A stretch of 16,866 nucleotides of DNA, taken from NCBI GenBank assembly GCA_043748015.1, contig JAYTOA010000087.1:1-16866 (forward strand). Reading direction: 5' to 3'. Positions within the stretch are counted from its first letter, which is position 1. Each line of letters starts with the position of its first letter. Made by a program: the position numbers and the translations under genes. Below the pieces are notes generated by a model, which was not told where the DNA came from, searched no databases, and saw only the letters and a list, made by a program, of their open reading frames with translations. Below are positions 1 through 7,981 of the stretch, piece by piece. The stretch comes from JAIBBG01 sp043748015. Its GTDB lineage: Bacteria > Bacteroidota > Bacteroidia > Flavobacteriales_D > Sanyastnellaceae.

Positions 1-199
1 TTTTAGACCTGTTTATTGAAAAATAAAATACTTGCCTTTTCAAGAAGTGTGAGTGTGTAGAGAGAGTCATCAGGAGCGTCGCGTTTGTGTCAAAGCGCCC
101 TTCCTGTAGACTCACACTCTCCCTCACACTATTACTCAGTGTGTATGAAAGATGATAGAGTGAAGATGAATTCCCATCCCTATGAGTCATTTGACTTCT
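1..199. other. Non-coding left edge with a foldable GTGTGAG/CTCACAC region
   Basis: No convincing gene is seen here. The stretch holds AGTGTGAGT (46-54), which pairs perfectly with ACTCACACT (110-118), an inner pair CAGGA (71-75)/TCCTG (102-106), and an apical TTTG (84-87)/CAAA (91-94). CTCACACT occurs again at 123-130 and could pair with the same left arm, or its CACACT (125-130) with AGTGTG (138-143). Read on the minus strand, the hairpin lies downstream of the gene ending at 200, and a T-rich run follows it (complement of about 18-30), so it may help end that transcript. The T-run is about 16 nt from the stem, which is not a classical terminator geometry. Confidence 0.4.
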
Positions 200-571
200 C
201 TATTCCTTTGCTTTAAAAACGAATCTGTATTTGAAGATTTCACCAACGATAACTTCATCGGTATTGACCTTCATTTTCTTCACTTGTTTTTCGATGAAAT
301 ATTTCATGAGTGGATTTGCTGTCTGTATTAACACGACTTGTATATCGCCTTTTGGCAATACTTCCAACATCACGTCGGCTTTGCCCTTCAGGTTGCTGGA
401 TTCTCCTTGCACAGGATTAAAGATGTGCCGGTTCACCTGGCGATCGAGTGCTGTTTTAAGCTCCTGTTCTTTGGTGTTTTTCTTTGGATTGCCGTTGTCA
501 AAACTGTTGTTGTTCGCATGCATGTTCATCGATGCAATGGCGATAACGAGAATTGTTACGAGTGCTTTCAT
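200..571 (-). CDS. Small secreted protein with TonB C-terminal-like domain
   Basis: This is a 123-residue protein starting at ATG 569-571 and ending with TAG at 200-202. The N-terminus is a Sec signal peptide: MKALV, a hydrophobic stretch to about residue 15, and a likely cut after MHA (residue 19). A short Asn/Lys-rich linker follows. The remainder (about 37-123) has the pattern of a TonB C-terminal-like fold: a helix with ALDRQVNRHI, strands GKADVMLEVLPKGDIQVVLI, a helix around FIEKQVKKM, and a final strand KYRFVFK. It lacks the membrane anchor and proline-rich spacer of true TonB, so it is probably a free periplasmic or secreted relative, common as 'hypothetical protein' in Bacteroidota. 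It stands alone: the next gene on the same strand ends 157 nt upstream. The fold call is by pattern only, and the function is unknown. Confidence 0.7.
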   Translation of the reverse strand: MKALVTILVIAIASMNMHANNNSFDNGNPKKNTKEQELKTALDRQVNRHIFNPVQGESSNLKGKADVMLEVLPKGDIQVVLIQTANPLMKYFIEKQVKKMKVNTDEVIVGEIFKYRFVFKAKE

Positions 572-728
572 GGTATTGAATTTTAGTAGTGGATAAATTC
601 AATCGTAGAGCGAATGCGTGGAAAGAAATGTTACAGTAGAATAAAAAATATTTTTGAAGGAACTTTAATATACAAGTGTCATCAACGGTTAGGAAATAGG
701 TTGACACAATAACTTAATAACCAATAAC
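572..728. other. Intergenic spacer, AT-rich
   Basis: This spacer separates the small secreted protein from the Ig-like lipoprotein, both on the minus strand. It holds three copies of AATAAC (708-713, 716-721, 723-728) just after the lipoprotein stop. There is no stem-loop with a T-tract. A one-mismatch version of the Bacteroidota -7 box on the minus strand (complement of CAATCGTA, 600-607) could drive the 200-571 gene, but this is weak. Confidence 0.3.
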
Positions 729-2312
729 TCAATTACCACCAACCACCCACTCCAGCTTCACCTCCCAATTCGACCGCACGGAAACTTTCCCCTGAAAAAC
801 ATGTGTCGCTTCCGGTGGAGTTCCGGCATTGATATCGATCGGATCGAAGCGTTCGTTTTGATTGTTGTCCTCAAGGATTTTGGCGCTGTATTCACCGGCC
901 GGCAAATCGGAAATCTGGAAGATGGCATTTTCAAGATTTGCTTTTTTGAAGACGACTTCATTCATTTTATTCGTCAGGGAAAAAAAGTAATGTGTTTCAT
1001 TTTCAAGTCCGGAAATAGTGAATTGAAGCAAACCCATCTCCTCGTCTTTGTATGTCGTGAAATCTGCATGCAGCGTGTCGTTGGTGCCTCCGGCGGCATT
1101 TGAAAATGTTCCGGGAAGTATTTCAAGGTTATATTGTTTTCCAGGAGAAAGTTTCATCTCAACATTGAATGTATTGTTTGATAATGGTGATGAGATAGTT
1201 GCTGCAATGGGAAGACTGTCTTGTGTTGCAGTAACAATCGCGTTTTCATTCAATGTCATCCACATGTTGGAGTTGATCGCGATTGTATTTCCGGCTTTTA
1301 TTTTTTTGTTGGAAGAAATGCGTAAGGGAAAATTCACTTTCTGCGCTTCATCAAAAAATGGAACTTCGATCGTGTCGCTGATCACATCATTGAGCATAAT
1401 ACCGAACGACTCGAAGCGATTGGTAGGCGCACCTTTCAGCAAGGTAATGATTGTATCGCCGTCTGTTGTTCGAAACGTTTCTACACCATTCAACGACTTA
1501 ATTTCCACGCTGTGATAATTTGGAATCAACGCAAATTGAAAGCGACCGACAGAATCTGTTTTGTATTCGATAATGGGTTTTGCAGGAATCGGAACGCTGG
1601 TTTTGATCTGAAAAATCAACGAGTCATTGTTCGATGGCGCAACAGTTTCGTTGTGTCTTCCGATCGCTTCGCCCTCATCCCATTTGTAATTGCTGTTGAG
1701 ATCATCGAGCGCGTACATGTAAAAATTTCCTTCGCGCAAGTGCGGAATGACAAATGATCCGTCGTCTTTTGTTTTGGTGAAAAAAAGCGGCAGTGTTTTT
1801 TTTACGAAGATGTCTGTGTCATTTTCAAAGAGCAAAACCTTGTAATTTTTCGCGACAGCATCCGCAAAAACATCGCGCACATTTCCCCGAATGGTCAGGG
1901 AATCAATTACTTCACCGGTGCTGAAAACAAAGAGCAGATCTTTCGCTTTGTTGTTCTCATTTACATCCACAATACCGTCGCCGAAGTTGAACATGTAGGT
2001 AGTGTTCGGCATCAATTCATCTTGTAGCGAAATGATGACTGACTTTTTTTTCACCTTCACTTTTGGTGCATGAGCCAGCGGAGGCGAAACCAGCAATTCC
2101 TGATTGATGTTGTTCAGACTTACATATTCATCAAATACAAGTGTGATGGATTTTGAATTGAACTGCGTGCTGAGATTTGGCGGAAAAGCCATCAGCACAA
2201 CCGGCGACGTGGTGTCTTTATCGCCACCCGGAAGCGAACGCACTTGCGCGCATGCGCTGAACAAAGCGATCAACAAAACACTGAAGTATGTGAGCGGAAT
2301 TCTATTCACCAC
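729..2312 (-). CDS. Ig-like-domain lipoprotein (Big_5/SbsA-like N-terminal domain)
   Basis: This is a 527-residue outer-envelope lipoprotein. It starts at GTG 2310-2312 (a second GTG follows directly) and ends with TGA at 729-731. A hydrophobic signal ends in the lipobox LFSAC, so Cys21 is the likely lipidated residue. The mature start carries GGDKDTTSP (29-37), typical of Bacteroidota lipoproteins with this architecture. Residues about 38-133 form a Big_5/SbsA Ig-like domain, with PPNLSTQF, the strand SITLVFDEYV, then NTTYMFNFGDGIVDVNENN. Residues about 137-240 look like a transthyretin/carboxypeptidase-regulatory fold. Two acidic loops, DDLNSNYKWDEGE (203-215) and EDNNQNERFD (481-490), resemble D-x-N-x-N calcium-binding loops. 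The C-terminal part is beta-rich. The start overlaps the end of the upstream reductase gene by 11 nt, which supports co-transcription and translational coupling. The exact role is unknown; it is probably structural or carbohydrate- or protein-binding at the cell envelope. Confidence 0.85.
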   Translation of the reverse strand: MVNRIPLTYFSVLLIALFSACAQVRSLPGGDKDTTSPVVLMAFPPNLSTQFNSKSITLVFDEYVSLNNINQELLVSPPLAHAPKVKVKKKSVIISLQDELMPNTTYMFNFGDGIVDVNENNKAKDLLFVFSTGEVIDSLTIRGNVRDVFADAVAKNYKVLLFENDTDIFVKKTLPLFFTKTKDDGSFVIPHLREGNFYMYALDDLNSNYKWDEGEAIGRHNETVAPSNNDSLIFQIKTSVPIPAKPIIEYKTDSVGRFQFALIPNYHSVEIKSLNGVETFRTTDGDTIITLLKGAPTNRFESFGIMLNDVISDTIEVPFFDEAQKVNFPLRISSNKKIKAGNTIAINSNMWMTLNENAIVTATQDSLPIAATISSPLSNNTFNVEMKLSPGKQYNLEILPGTFSNAAGGTNDTLHADFTTYKDEEMGLLQFTISGLENETHYFFSLTNKMNEVVFKKANLENAIFQISDLPAGEYSAKILEDNNQNERFDPIDINAGTPPEATHVFQGKVSVRSNWEVKLEWVVGGN

Positions 2313-2793
2313 GAGAATGATTCAGCAGAACTACGATCTGCTCGAGATATTTTTGATCGACATCGGAGAAGTCATTCAGTGTAGCGCTGTCGATATCGAG
2401 TACCCCAAAAGCGTCCCCATTTTTCTTTTGGAACGGAATGACGATTTCAGATTTCGATAGAGAAGAGCAAGCAATGTGTCCCGGAAAAAGATCCACATCC
2501 GGAACGATAATCGTTTCATTGTTGAGCCATGCGGTTCCGCAAACACCCTTTCCTTTTGCGATCCTGGTGCAAGCGATCGGTCCCTGAAAAGGCCCTAGGA
2601 CAAGCTCATTTCCATCAACGAAATAGCAACCCACCCACAAAAACCCGAAGGTCTGATGTATGGCTGCCATCGCATTGGCCGCGTTGGCCATGAAGTTTTT
2701 TTCACCCGCTATTAACGCCTTTACTTGCGGAATGAGCGCGCGATAGACTTCCTCGCGGTTACCTGTAATAGGGATGAATAATTCCTCTGCCAT
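2302..2793 (-). CDS. msrC: Free methionine-(R)-sulfoxide reductase (GAF domain)
   Basis: This is a 163-residue cytosolic protein starting at ATG 2791-2793 and ending with TAG at 2302-2304. It is a single GAF domain of the fRMsr family (E. coli MsrC/YebR), which reduces free L-methionine-(R)-sulfoxide to methionine using thioredoxin-type electrons. The diagnostic sequence is present: WVGCYF (53-58), LVLGPFQGPIACTRI (64-78), GKGVCGTAW (81-89), GHIACSSLSKSEIVIP (105-120) and GVLDIDS (130-136). The three cysteines Cys75, Cys85 and Cys109 keep the 10- and 24-residue spacing of the E. coli catalytic/resolving set (Cys84/94/118). Length matches the family. It is the first gene of a two-gene minus-strand unit with the lipoprotein and is divergent from gcvP. 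A signalling GAF protein is the alternative, but the intact cysteines make the enzyme much more likely. Confidence 0.93.
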   Translation of the reverse strand: MAEELFIPITGNREEVYRALIPQVKALIAGEKNFMANAANAMAAIHQTFGFLWVGCYFVDGNELVLGPFQGPIACTRIAKGKGVCGTAWLNNETIIVPDVDLFPGHIACSSLSKSEIVIPFQKKNGDAFGVLDIDSATLNDFSDVDQKYLEQIVVLLNHSRGE

Positions 2794-2960
2794 GAGGCCG
2801 CGAATTTAGTGGTGGAGCAGGGAATCAAGTCTGTTACGATTTATGAATGTTTTCCTGTATATGCTCGCAACTATATTTGGCCTCCGAAAAGAAAATTATT
2901 CGAAACTTTACAACACAATCGCTGTTATGCATGTAAGCGATCAATACATAAAGAAACAAT
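2794..2960. other. Divergent intergenic region between the reductase and gcvP
   Basis: This 167-nt spacer separates two divergently transcribed genes. It holds a good Bacteroidota-type promoter for gcvP (listed separately). No matching box is seen on the minus strand for the reductase. No glycine-riboswitch-like structure was recognised in the gcvP leader. Confidence 0.5.
2850..2879 (+). promoter_or_regulatory. Candidate Bacteroidota-type promoter of gcvP
   Basis: TATATTTG at 2872-2879 matches the Bacteroidota -7 consensus TAnnTTTG exactly. TTTT at 2850-2853 is a one-mismatch version of the -33 TTTG, with an 18-nt spacer (19 is usual). Transcription would begin a few bases after 2879, giving a leader of about 75 nt before the ATG at 2961. 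This is prediction by motif only. Confidence 0.45.
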
Positions 2961-5795
2961 ATGTCAAGTACAAATTTTGCAGCGCGTCACATTGGTCCGC
3001 GCAATGAGGATGTCAACGAAATGTTGCAGGCCATTGGCGTGAAGAGCATTGATGAACTCATCGATCAGACCGTTCCCGCAACCATTCGCAGCAAGCAGCC
3101 ATTGGCCATCAATGAAGCCATGAGCGAACACGATTATCTCGGTATGATGTGGGAAAAAGCGCAGCACAACAAGGTGAACAAAAGCTACATCGGTATGGGA
3201 TATTCTCAGACGATTGTGCCAACGGTCATCCTTCGCAACGTGCTCGAAAATCCGGGATGGTACACAGCTTACACTCCTTACCAGGCGGAAATTGCGCAGG
3301 GAAGATTGGAGGCGTTACTCAATTTCCAGACAATGACGAGCGACCTCACGGGACTACCAATAGCAAGTGCTTCGTTGCTCGATGAAGGAACAGCTTCAGC
3401 AGAAGCGATGATCCTTTTCATGCACAGCATGTCGAAGGAAAAAGAGCAAAGCGGCGCGAATAAATATTTTGTCGACAAAGAAGTATTTCCGCAAACACTT
3501 GACGTGTTGACAGGAAGAGCGAATCATTTAAAGATTGAATTGGTGATTGGTGATTATGCGACACACACATTCGATCAATCCTACATAGGCGCGCTGGTTC
3601 AATACCCAAATAACAGTGGACAGATCAACGATTACAAAGCATTTGCAGATAAAGTTCATGCTGTTGGAGCTTTCGTTTCATGCGCAGCTGATCTGATGTC
3701 ATTGACGATGATTACACCGCCGGGTGAATGGGGCGCAGATGTTTGCTTCGGCAATTCACAGCGCTTTGGAGTGCCGATGGGATATGGCGGACCGCACGCA
3801 GCGTTCTTCTGTGCGAAAGATGAATTCAAACGCAACATGCCCGGAAGAATTATAGGCGTGTCGAAAGATCGTCATGGCCGCATGGCTTTGCGCATGTCAT
3901 TGCAAACACGCGAACAACATATTCGTCGTGAAAAAGCGACATCCAACATTTGTACAGCTCAGGCATTGCTTGCGGTGATGGCTTCATCATATGCTGTTTA
4001 TCATGGTCCTGATGGCGTAAAGAAAATCGCCAACAGAATTCATGAGCAAACTGCATCGCTTGCCAAATCTATTGGAGCGAATCAATTGAATGCTGTTTAC
4101 TTCGACACGTTGAAGGTAAAAGTTGCCGACGAGAAAGTCGTTCGAAATGCAGCAGAATCGAAGGGTATCAACTTCCGGTATTTTGGTGATGGACATATCG
4201 GTATAAACATTCATGAAAGAGTGAATGAAAACGATTTGAAAGAGATAGCGGAAATACTGGGTGCGAAAATTTCTTGGGAAGGAAAATCAAATGTTCTGCA
4301 ATCATTCGCGAGAACATCATCCTACATGACCCATCCTGTTTTCAATTCACACAGAAGTGAAACAGACATGTTGCGTTACTTGAAAAAACTAGAGAACAAA
4401 GATTTGTCGCTGGCGCATGCAATGATTCCGCTTGGATCATGCACGATGAAGTTGAACGCGACAAGTGAAATGATTCCGTTGACATGGCCGGAGTATTCCG
4501 ACATTCATCCGTTCGCACCGAAAGATCAGACAACGGGTTATCAGGAAATTTTAAAAGAACTGCACGATGATCTTTGTGTGATAACAGGATTTGCCGGCGT
4601 GAGTTTGCAACCCAACAGTGGCGCCCAGGGCGAGCTTGCCGGATTGCTTGTGATCATGGCTTACCATGCAAGTCGCGGTGAAACGAAGCGCGACATTTGT
4701 CTGATACCTGCATCAGCACACGGCACCAATCCGGCGTCGGCAGTAATGGCGGGATTGAAAGTGGTGGTGACAAAATGCGACGAGAATGGAAACGTTGACA
4801 TCACAGATCTTGCAGCAAAAGCAGCGCAATACAAAGATCAGCTCGCGGCGTTGATGGTGACATATCCGAGTACACACGGAGTGTATGAAGAAGGCATCAA
4901 GGACATCACGCGCATCATCCATGAAAATGGTGGGCTCGTGTATATGGATGGCGCAAACATGAATGCGCAAGTGGGACTTACTTCACCTGGAAATATCGGA
5001 GCAGATGTTTGTCACTTGAATTTGCACAAGACATTTGCAATTCCCCATGGCGGCGGCGGTCCGGGCATGGGCCCGATTGGCGTCGTGGAGAAACTGGTTC
5101 CGTTTTTACCGGGCAATGCGAATATTGAAACGGGAGGAAAGCACGCCATTCACGGGGTGTCTTCAGCACCATTCGGCAGTGCTTTGATCTTGCTGATTTC
5201 ATATGGTTATATCAAAATGCTTGGCTCGCAAGGTGTGACTGACTCAACAAAATATGCCATCTTCAATGCCAACTATATGAAGGCGCGACTGAATGGACAT
5301 TATGATGTGTTGTACACTGGAACGAATGATCGCGTAGCACATGAGATGATCCTCGATTGCCGCGACTTTAAGAAGTCGGGAATAGAAGTAGCGGATATTG
5401 CCAAGCGATTGATGGACTATGGATTTCACGCACCGACTGTTTCATTTCCTGTAGCGGATACATTGATGGTAGAGCCAACCGAAAGCGAACCAAAGGCCGA
5501 GCTCGACAGATTTTGCGAAGCGATGATTTCCATCAGAAAAGAAATAGCGGAAGTACAATCCGGTATTGCCGACAAACAAGACAACGTTCTGAAGATGGCA
5601 CCACACACGGCATTGGAACTCACATCCGATAACTGGATTCACGCTTATTCAAGAGAGAAGGCAGCGTATCCTGTTGCCGGTCTTAGAGAGAATAAATTCT
5701 GGACAGCAGTAGGAAGAGTGGACAATGCATTTGGCGACAGAAACCTTGTATGCACTTGTCCGCCGATAGAGATGTATGAAGGAGAAATGGCATAA
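2961..5795 (+). CDS. gcvP: Glycine dehydrogenase (aminomethyl-transferring), P-protein
   Basis: This is a complete 944-residue P-protein of the glycine cleavage system. It decarboxylates glycine with pyridoxal phosphate and passes the aminomethyl group to lipoyl-GcvH. The N-terminus has the family signature ARHIGPRNEDVNEML. The N-terminal GDC-P half spans about residues 1-430 and the C-terminal half about 440-940, a single fused chain rather than the split gcvPA/gcvPB form. Landmarks are PLGSCTMKLNA (490-500), SAHGTNPASA (585-594) and HLNLHKTF, in which Lys690 is the PLP Schiff-base lysine, followed by the glycine-rich GGGGPGMGP loop. Length fits the E. coli enzyme (957 residues). The ATG at 2961 follows an A-rich stretch and begins the conserved N-terminus. 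No gcvT or gcvH is adjacent, so the complex is encoded at dispersed loci. Transcription is probably monocistronic, from the promoter near 2872 to the terminator at 5812-5845. Confidence 0.98.
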   Translation: MSSTNFAARHIGPRNEDVNEMLQAIGVKSIDELIDQTVPATIRSKQPLAINEAMSEHDYLGMMWEKAQHNKVNKSYIGMGYSQTIVPTVILRNVLENPGWYTAYTPYQAEIAQGRLEALLNFQTMTSDLTGLPIASASLLDEGTASAEAMILFMHSMSKEKEQSGANKYFVDKEVFPQTLDVLTGRANHLKIELVIGDYATHTFDQSYIGALVQYPNNSGQINDYKAFADKVHAVGAFVSCAADLMSLTMITPPGEWGADVCFGNSQRFGVPMGYGGPHAAFFCAKDEFKRNMPGRIIGVSKDRHGRMALRMSLQTREQHIRREKATSNICTAQALLAVMASSYAVYHGPDGVKKIANRIHEQTASLAKSIGANQLNAVYFDTLKVKVADEKVVRNAAESKGINFRYFGDGHIGINIHERVNENDLKEIAEILGAKISWEGKSNVLQSFARTSSYMTHPVFNSHRSETDMLRYLKKLENKDLSLAHAMIPLGSCTMKLNATSEMIPLTWPEYSDIHPFAPKDQTTGYQEILKELHDDLCVITGFAGVSLQPNSGAQGELAGLLVIMAYHASRGETKRDICLIPASAHGTNPASAVMAGLKVVVTKCDENGNVDITDLAAKAAQYKDQLAALMVTYPSTHGVYEEGIKDITRIIHENGGLVYMDGANMNAQVGLTSPGNIGADVCHLNLHKTFAIPHGGGGPGMGPIGVVEKLVPFLPGNANIETGGKHAIHGVSSAPFGSALILLISYGYIKMLGSQGVTDSTKYAIFNANYMKARLNGHYDVLYTGTNDRVAHEMILDCRDFKKSGIEVADIAKRLMDYGFHAPTVSFPVADTLMVEPTESEPKAELDRFCEAMISIRKEIAEVQSGIADKQDNVLKMAPHTALELTSDNWIHAYSREKAAYPVAGLRENKFWTAVGRVDNAFGDRNLVCTCPPIEMYEGEMA

Positions 5796-5811
5796 TTCCA
5801 AGAACTAAATG

Positions 5812-5845
5812 AAAAAAGGCTGTTGATCAATCAACAGCCTTTTTT
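5812..5845. terminator. Bidirectional rho-independent terminator between convergent genes
   Basis: A stem GGCTGTTGA (5818-5826)/TCAACAGCC (5831-5839) with a 4-nt loop is flanked by A6 on the left (5812-5817) and T6 on the right (5840-5845), so the A/T flanks extend the stem to 15 perfect base pairs. It lies 16 nt after the gcvP stop and 18 nt after the stop of the converging lipoprotein gene. Either strand therefore gives a hairpin followed by a U-tract. Confidence 0.9.
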
Positions 5846-5863
5846 GTTAAGATTACAAATTCA

Positions 5864-7633
5864 TCAGTCCTGATCGGGATTGCGTATCATCTGGAAAGTT
5901 CCATTCGAGACGGTTGCATTTATGACGTTAGTTCCGTCGAATCGGAATATGGTACCACTAAACGTACCGGTAACGATGCTTCCAACATTTCCCCATTGAT
6001 TGACTGTAATATTGAGATCGTCTCCCACCCATGTTTCCGAACCGATAAAAAATCCAAGCACGGCGTTGTCAGTATTTGTATTCCAGGTACCCGTTGTGGC
6101 TTCGGGACAACTAATATTTAATGTAGTACTTCCATCACCGGCGTAACCATAAGTGACATTATCAAGATTGCTCCAGACGATATAAGAGTATTGTGGAATA
6201 GAAGTAATTGTAAAGAGTGTGTTGTTATAACCACCGCCATTTATTATAAATGAAGTAGTCAGGTTTGTGTTTGAACCTGTTCCGCACAAATCGAAAGTTC
6301 CCAGATTCGCTGACTGTCCGGTAGATGAAGGAAGTGTCGTATTTGTCGTTTGAACAACGCCATGATTGAGTCCAACCATGGTTACATTGGCGGCAAGTCC
6401 GTTGGCAGGAACTGCGATCTGGAAATTGCCGGCAGAATTCACCGGAGCGTTTATGGTGATTCCACTTGTATTAACCGAAACGTATCCTGTTAGGCCACCT
6501 CCAATGTTACATGTTATTGTTCCTGAAACATATGCCGGACAATCCACATTAAGATCAGAAGAGTTGTAAGTTTCAGCGTTGGCAAGAGGCTGGACATTGA
6601 CAACTTGTGATACCAGACCAACTGATGGCTGATTCACTTGAATATTAAAGTTCATATTGGTAGGCACATATCTTTGGAAATGGCCGCTGGTATTTGTTGT
6701 AGCAGAACCCTGACCGATATTCACTTGCACGCCCGAAACAGGTTGGTTATTACAATCGCGCACCAGACCGGTTACAGTTGCCCGATCACTCGGCAAGTCA
6801 CAATTCCATACGGAAAAGTGTGTAACTGAACCAACATAATTATTTCCTGTTAATGTTGCGCTTCCCTCTTCAATCCATATTCCTGTTGTCTCGTTGTAAT
6901 GCCATAGTGGAATGGTGGCAGGAGCATCACCCAACATGGATGCGGGTACTGGCATGTTAACCGTCGCTGTCATACCGCTCAGAAGCTGCAACTCGGTCCC
7001 CGAGGCATCGGTCAATTGGACGCCTAACATTCCGTAGGAAAAAAGTTGCTTGGTGGCCCCGCTCAAATCAGATCCGATGAGATCACCGCCCGGAATGGTA
7101 GAAAAGAAATCAGTCGCTGAAGGGTCGTGGTGGAATACTGCGACGTTAAGCTGACCAGTATAAGCCGTGCCGTTACCCGCGTCGACACTCATGCCTTGAA
7201 GAGTAATACCTGCACCATTGCTCAGCAACAAGTTTTGATTGCTGGTCGGGGTGACAATAAAATCCGGAGTGTTGTCCATCATTTTGATGGATACACTGGT
7301 GATACCATTTACTTCTGAAATAACTCCAACGCTTCCATCAAAGTATCCGGACCTGGCGGCATGTACGTAGCATCTTTCCCCGCAGGCGAAATTGCTGATG
7401 GAAAAATATCCATTATCATCTGTGGTGGTATTCGAACTTCCGGCCACGATATCTGCACCCTGAATAGGTATGCCATTTCTATTCGTCACCGTACCACAAA
7501 GTAATGTCACGCTAGAGCTGGTAGTGGGATTTGAATTGGGGTTGATTTCTTCAGGGGTCTCTTTTTTACAGGAAACAAAGAGGGTCGTGCATACCGCCAC
7601 TGCAAATGCAATGCGCACAATAAGGTGTTTCAT
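5864..7633 (-). CDS. Multi-domain lipoprotein with carboxypeptidase-regulatory-like and FAM171/CILP-like domains
   Basis: This is a 589-residue lipoprotein starting at ATG 7631-7633 and ending with TGA at 5864-5866. The signal peptide ends in LFVSC, so Cys22 is the likely lipidated residue. The following KKE is charged, as in Bacteroidota lipoprotein export signals, so surface exposure is possible. Domain order: carboxypeptidase-regulatory-like beta-sandwich (about 43-118, CGTVTNRNGIPIQGADI with DDNGYFSI); a region like the extracellular domain of FAM171/CILP-type proteins (about 120-278, PLWHYNETTGIWIEEG near 242-257, then VTHFSVWNCD); a second regulatory-like domain (about 286-355, VTGLVRDCNNQPVSGVQV); a third, weaker one (about 368-450); and a beta-rich tail (about 455-589) ending GTFSGTIFRFDGTN. 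Repeated 'gene-plus-variation' sandwiches suggest an adhesive or scaffold role. No enzymatic motif is seen. Function is not known. Confidence 0.85.
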   Translation of the reverse strand: MKHLIVRIAFAVAVCTTLFVSCKKETPEEINPNSNPTTSSSVTLLCGTVTNRNGIPIQGADIVAGSSNTTTDDNGYFSISNFACGERCYVHAARSGYFDGSVGVISEVNGITSVSIKMMDNTPDFIVTPTSNQNLLLSNGAGITLQGMSVDAGNGTAYTGQLNVAVFHHDPSATDFFSTIPGGDLIGSDLSGATKQLFSYGMLGVQLTDASGTELQLLSGMTATVNMPVPASMLGDAPATIPLWHYNETTGIWIEEGSATLTGNNYVGSVTHFSVWNCDLPSDRATVTGLVRDCNNQPVSGVQVNIGQGSATTNTSGHFQRYVPTNMNFNIQVNQPSVGLVSQVVNVQPLANAETYNSSDLNVDCPAYVSGTITCNIGGGLTGYVSVNTSGITINAPVNSAGNFQIAVPANGLAANVTMVGLNHGVVQTTNTTLPSSTGQSANLGTFDLCGTGSNTNLTTSFIINGGGYNNTLFTITSIPQYSYIVWSNLDNVTYGYAGDGSTTLNISCPEATTGTWNTNTDNAVLGFFIGSETWVGDDLNITVNQWGNVGSIVTGTFSGTIFRFDGTNVINATVSNGTFQMIRNPDQD

Positions 7634-7981
7634 CTTCTATCGATTTAGTTATCGGGTTATATGCGTCCTACTCAATTCGATGTAAGTACGTTACCCACTT
7701 GAATAAAGTAGCACTCTCATCACAAAGATAAAAAAATATCTAAATGGTAATAAAGAAAAATCACCACTAAAATTAGGGATTGAATAATCAATTCTACGAT
7801 TTTGCCGAGATCAAATACCGGATCCAGATACGCGATGTTGAGGTATAGAATATGTTCCCGCTTGCAGAGTTTCAATCTAACAGAGTCGACATAAACAGTT
7901 CGCCAACATTGAATTCATACTTTAAAAACTATTTGCGAAATTGCGACCTCTAATTTAAGAATGACAAACGATACTTTCTGC
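7634..7981. other. Divergent intergenic region, 348 nt
   Basis: This AT-rich spacer separates the minus-strand lipoprotein from the plus-strand T9SS cargo gene. It holds a good minus-strand promoter candidate at 7723-7730. For the plus-strand gene I see no exact -7 box; TACGATTTTG at 7795-7804 has the right ends but a 4-nt rather than 2-nt gap. No ORF, RNA gene or repeat is convincing here. Confidence 0.5.
7723..7754 (-). promoter_or_regulatory. Candidate Bacteroidota-type promoter of the 589-residue lipoprotein
   Basis: CAAAGATA (7723-7730) reads TATCTTTG on the minus strand, an exact TAnnTTTG -7 box. Upstream on that strand, the complement of TAAA (7751-7754) gives TTTA, one mismatch from the -33 TTTG, with a 20-nt spacer. 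The predicted leader to the ATG at 7633 would be about 80-85 nt. Motif evidence only. Confidence 0.45.

Noticed and set aside
111..130. CTCACACT twice as possible CRISPR or origin-type iterons
   Set aside because: Only two copies 12 nt apart, no DnaA-box match and no replication or Cas gene nearby.
701..706. TTGACA, a sigma70 -35-like hexamer
   Set aside because: No -10 hexamer lies at 16-18 nt downstream, no plus-strand gene follows, and Bacteroidota use a different promoter consensus.
708..728. Three AATAAC copies as a possible repeat array
   Set aside because: The unit is only 6 nt, AT-rich and spaced 7-8 nt apart; it has no spacer-repeat structure and could be chance.
2880..2960. Possible glycine riboswitch in the gcvP leader
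   Set aside because: The leader is short (about 75 nt) and shows none of the conserved aptamer blocks or a tandem architecture that I could recognise.
2964..5830. Many antisense and out-of-frame ORFs of 60-85 codons across gcvP
   Set aside because: They overlap a complete, strongly conserved gene, have no family features, and are explained as shadow frames.
7961..7981. Upstream ATG adding MTNDTFC to the T9SS type A cargo
   Set aside because: The extension is polar and not part of a normal signal peptide; the ATG at 7982 gives a standard one. The upstream start cannot be fully excluded.
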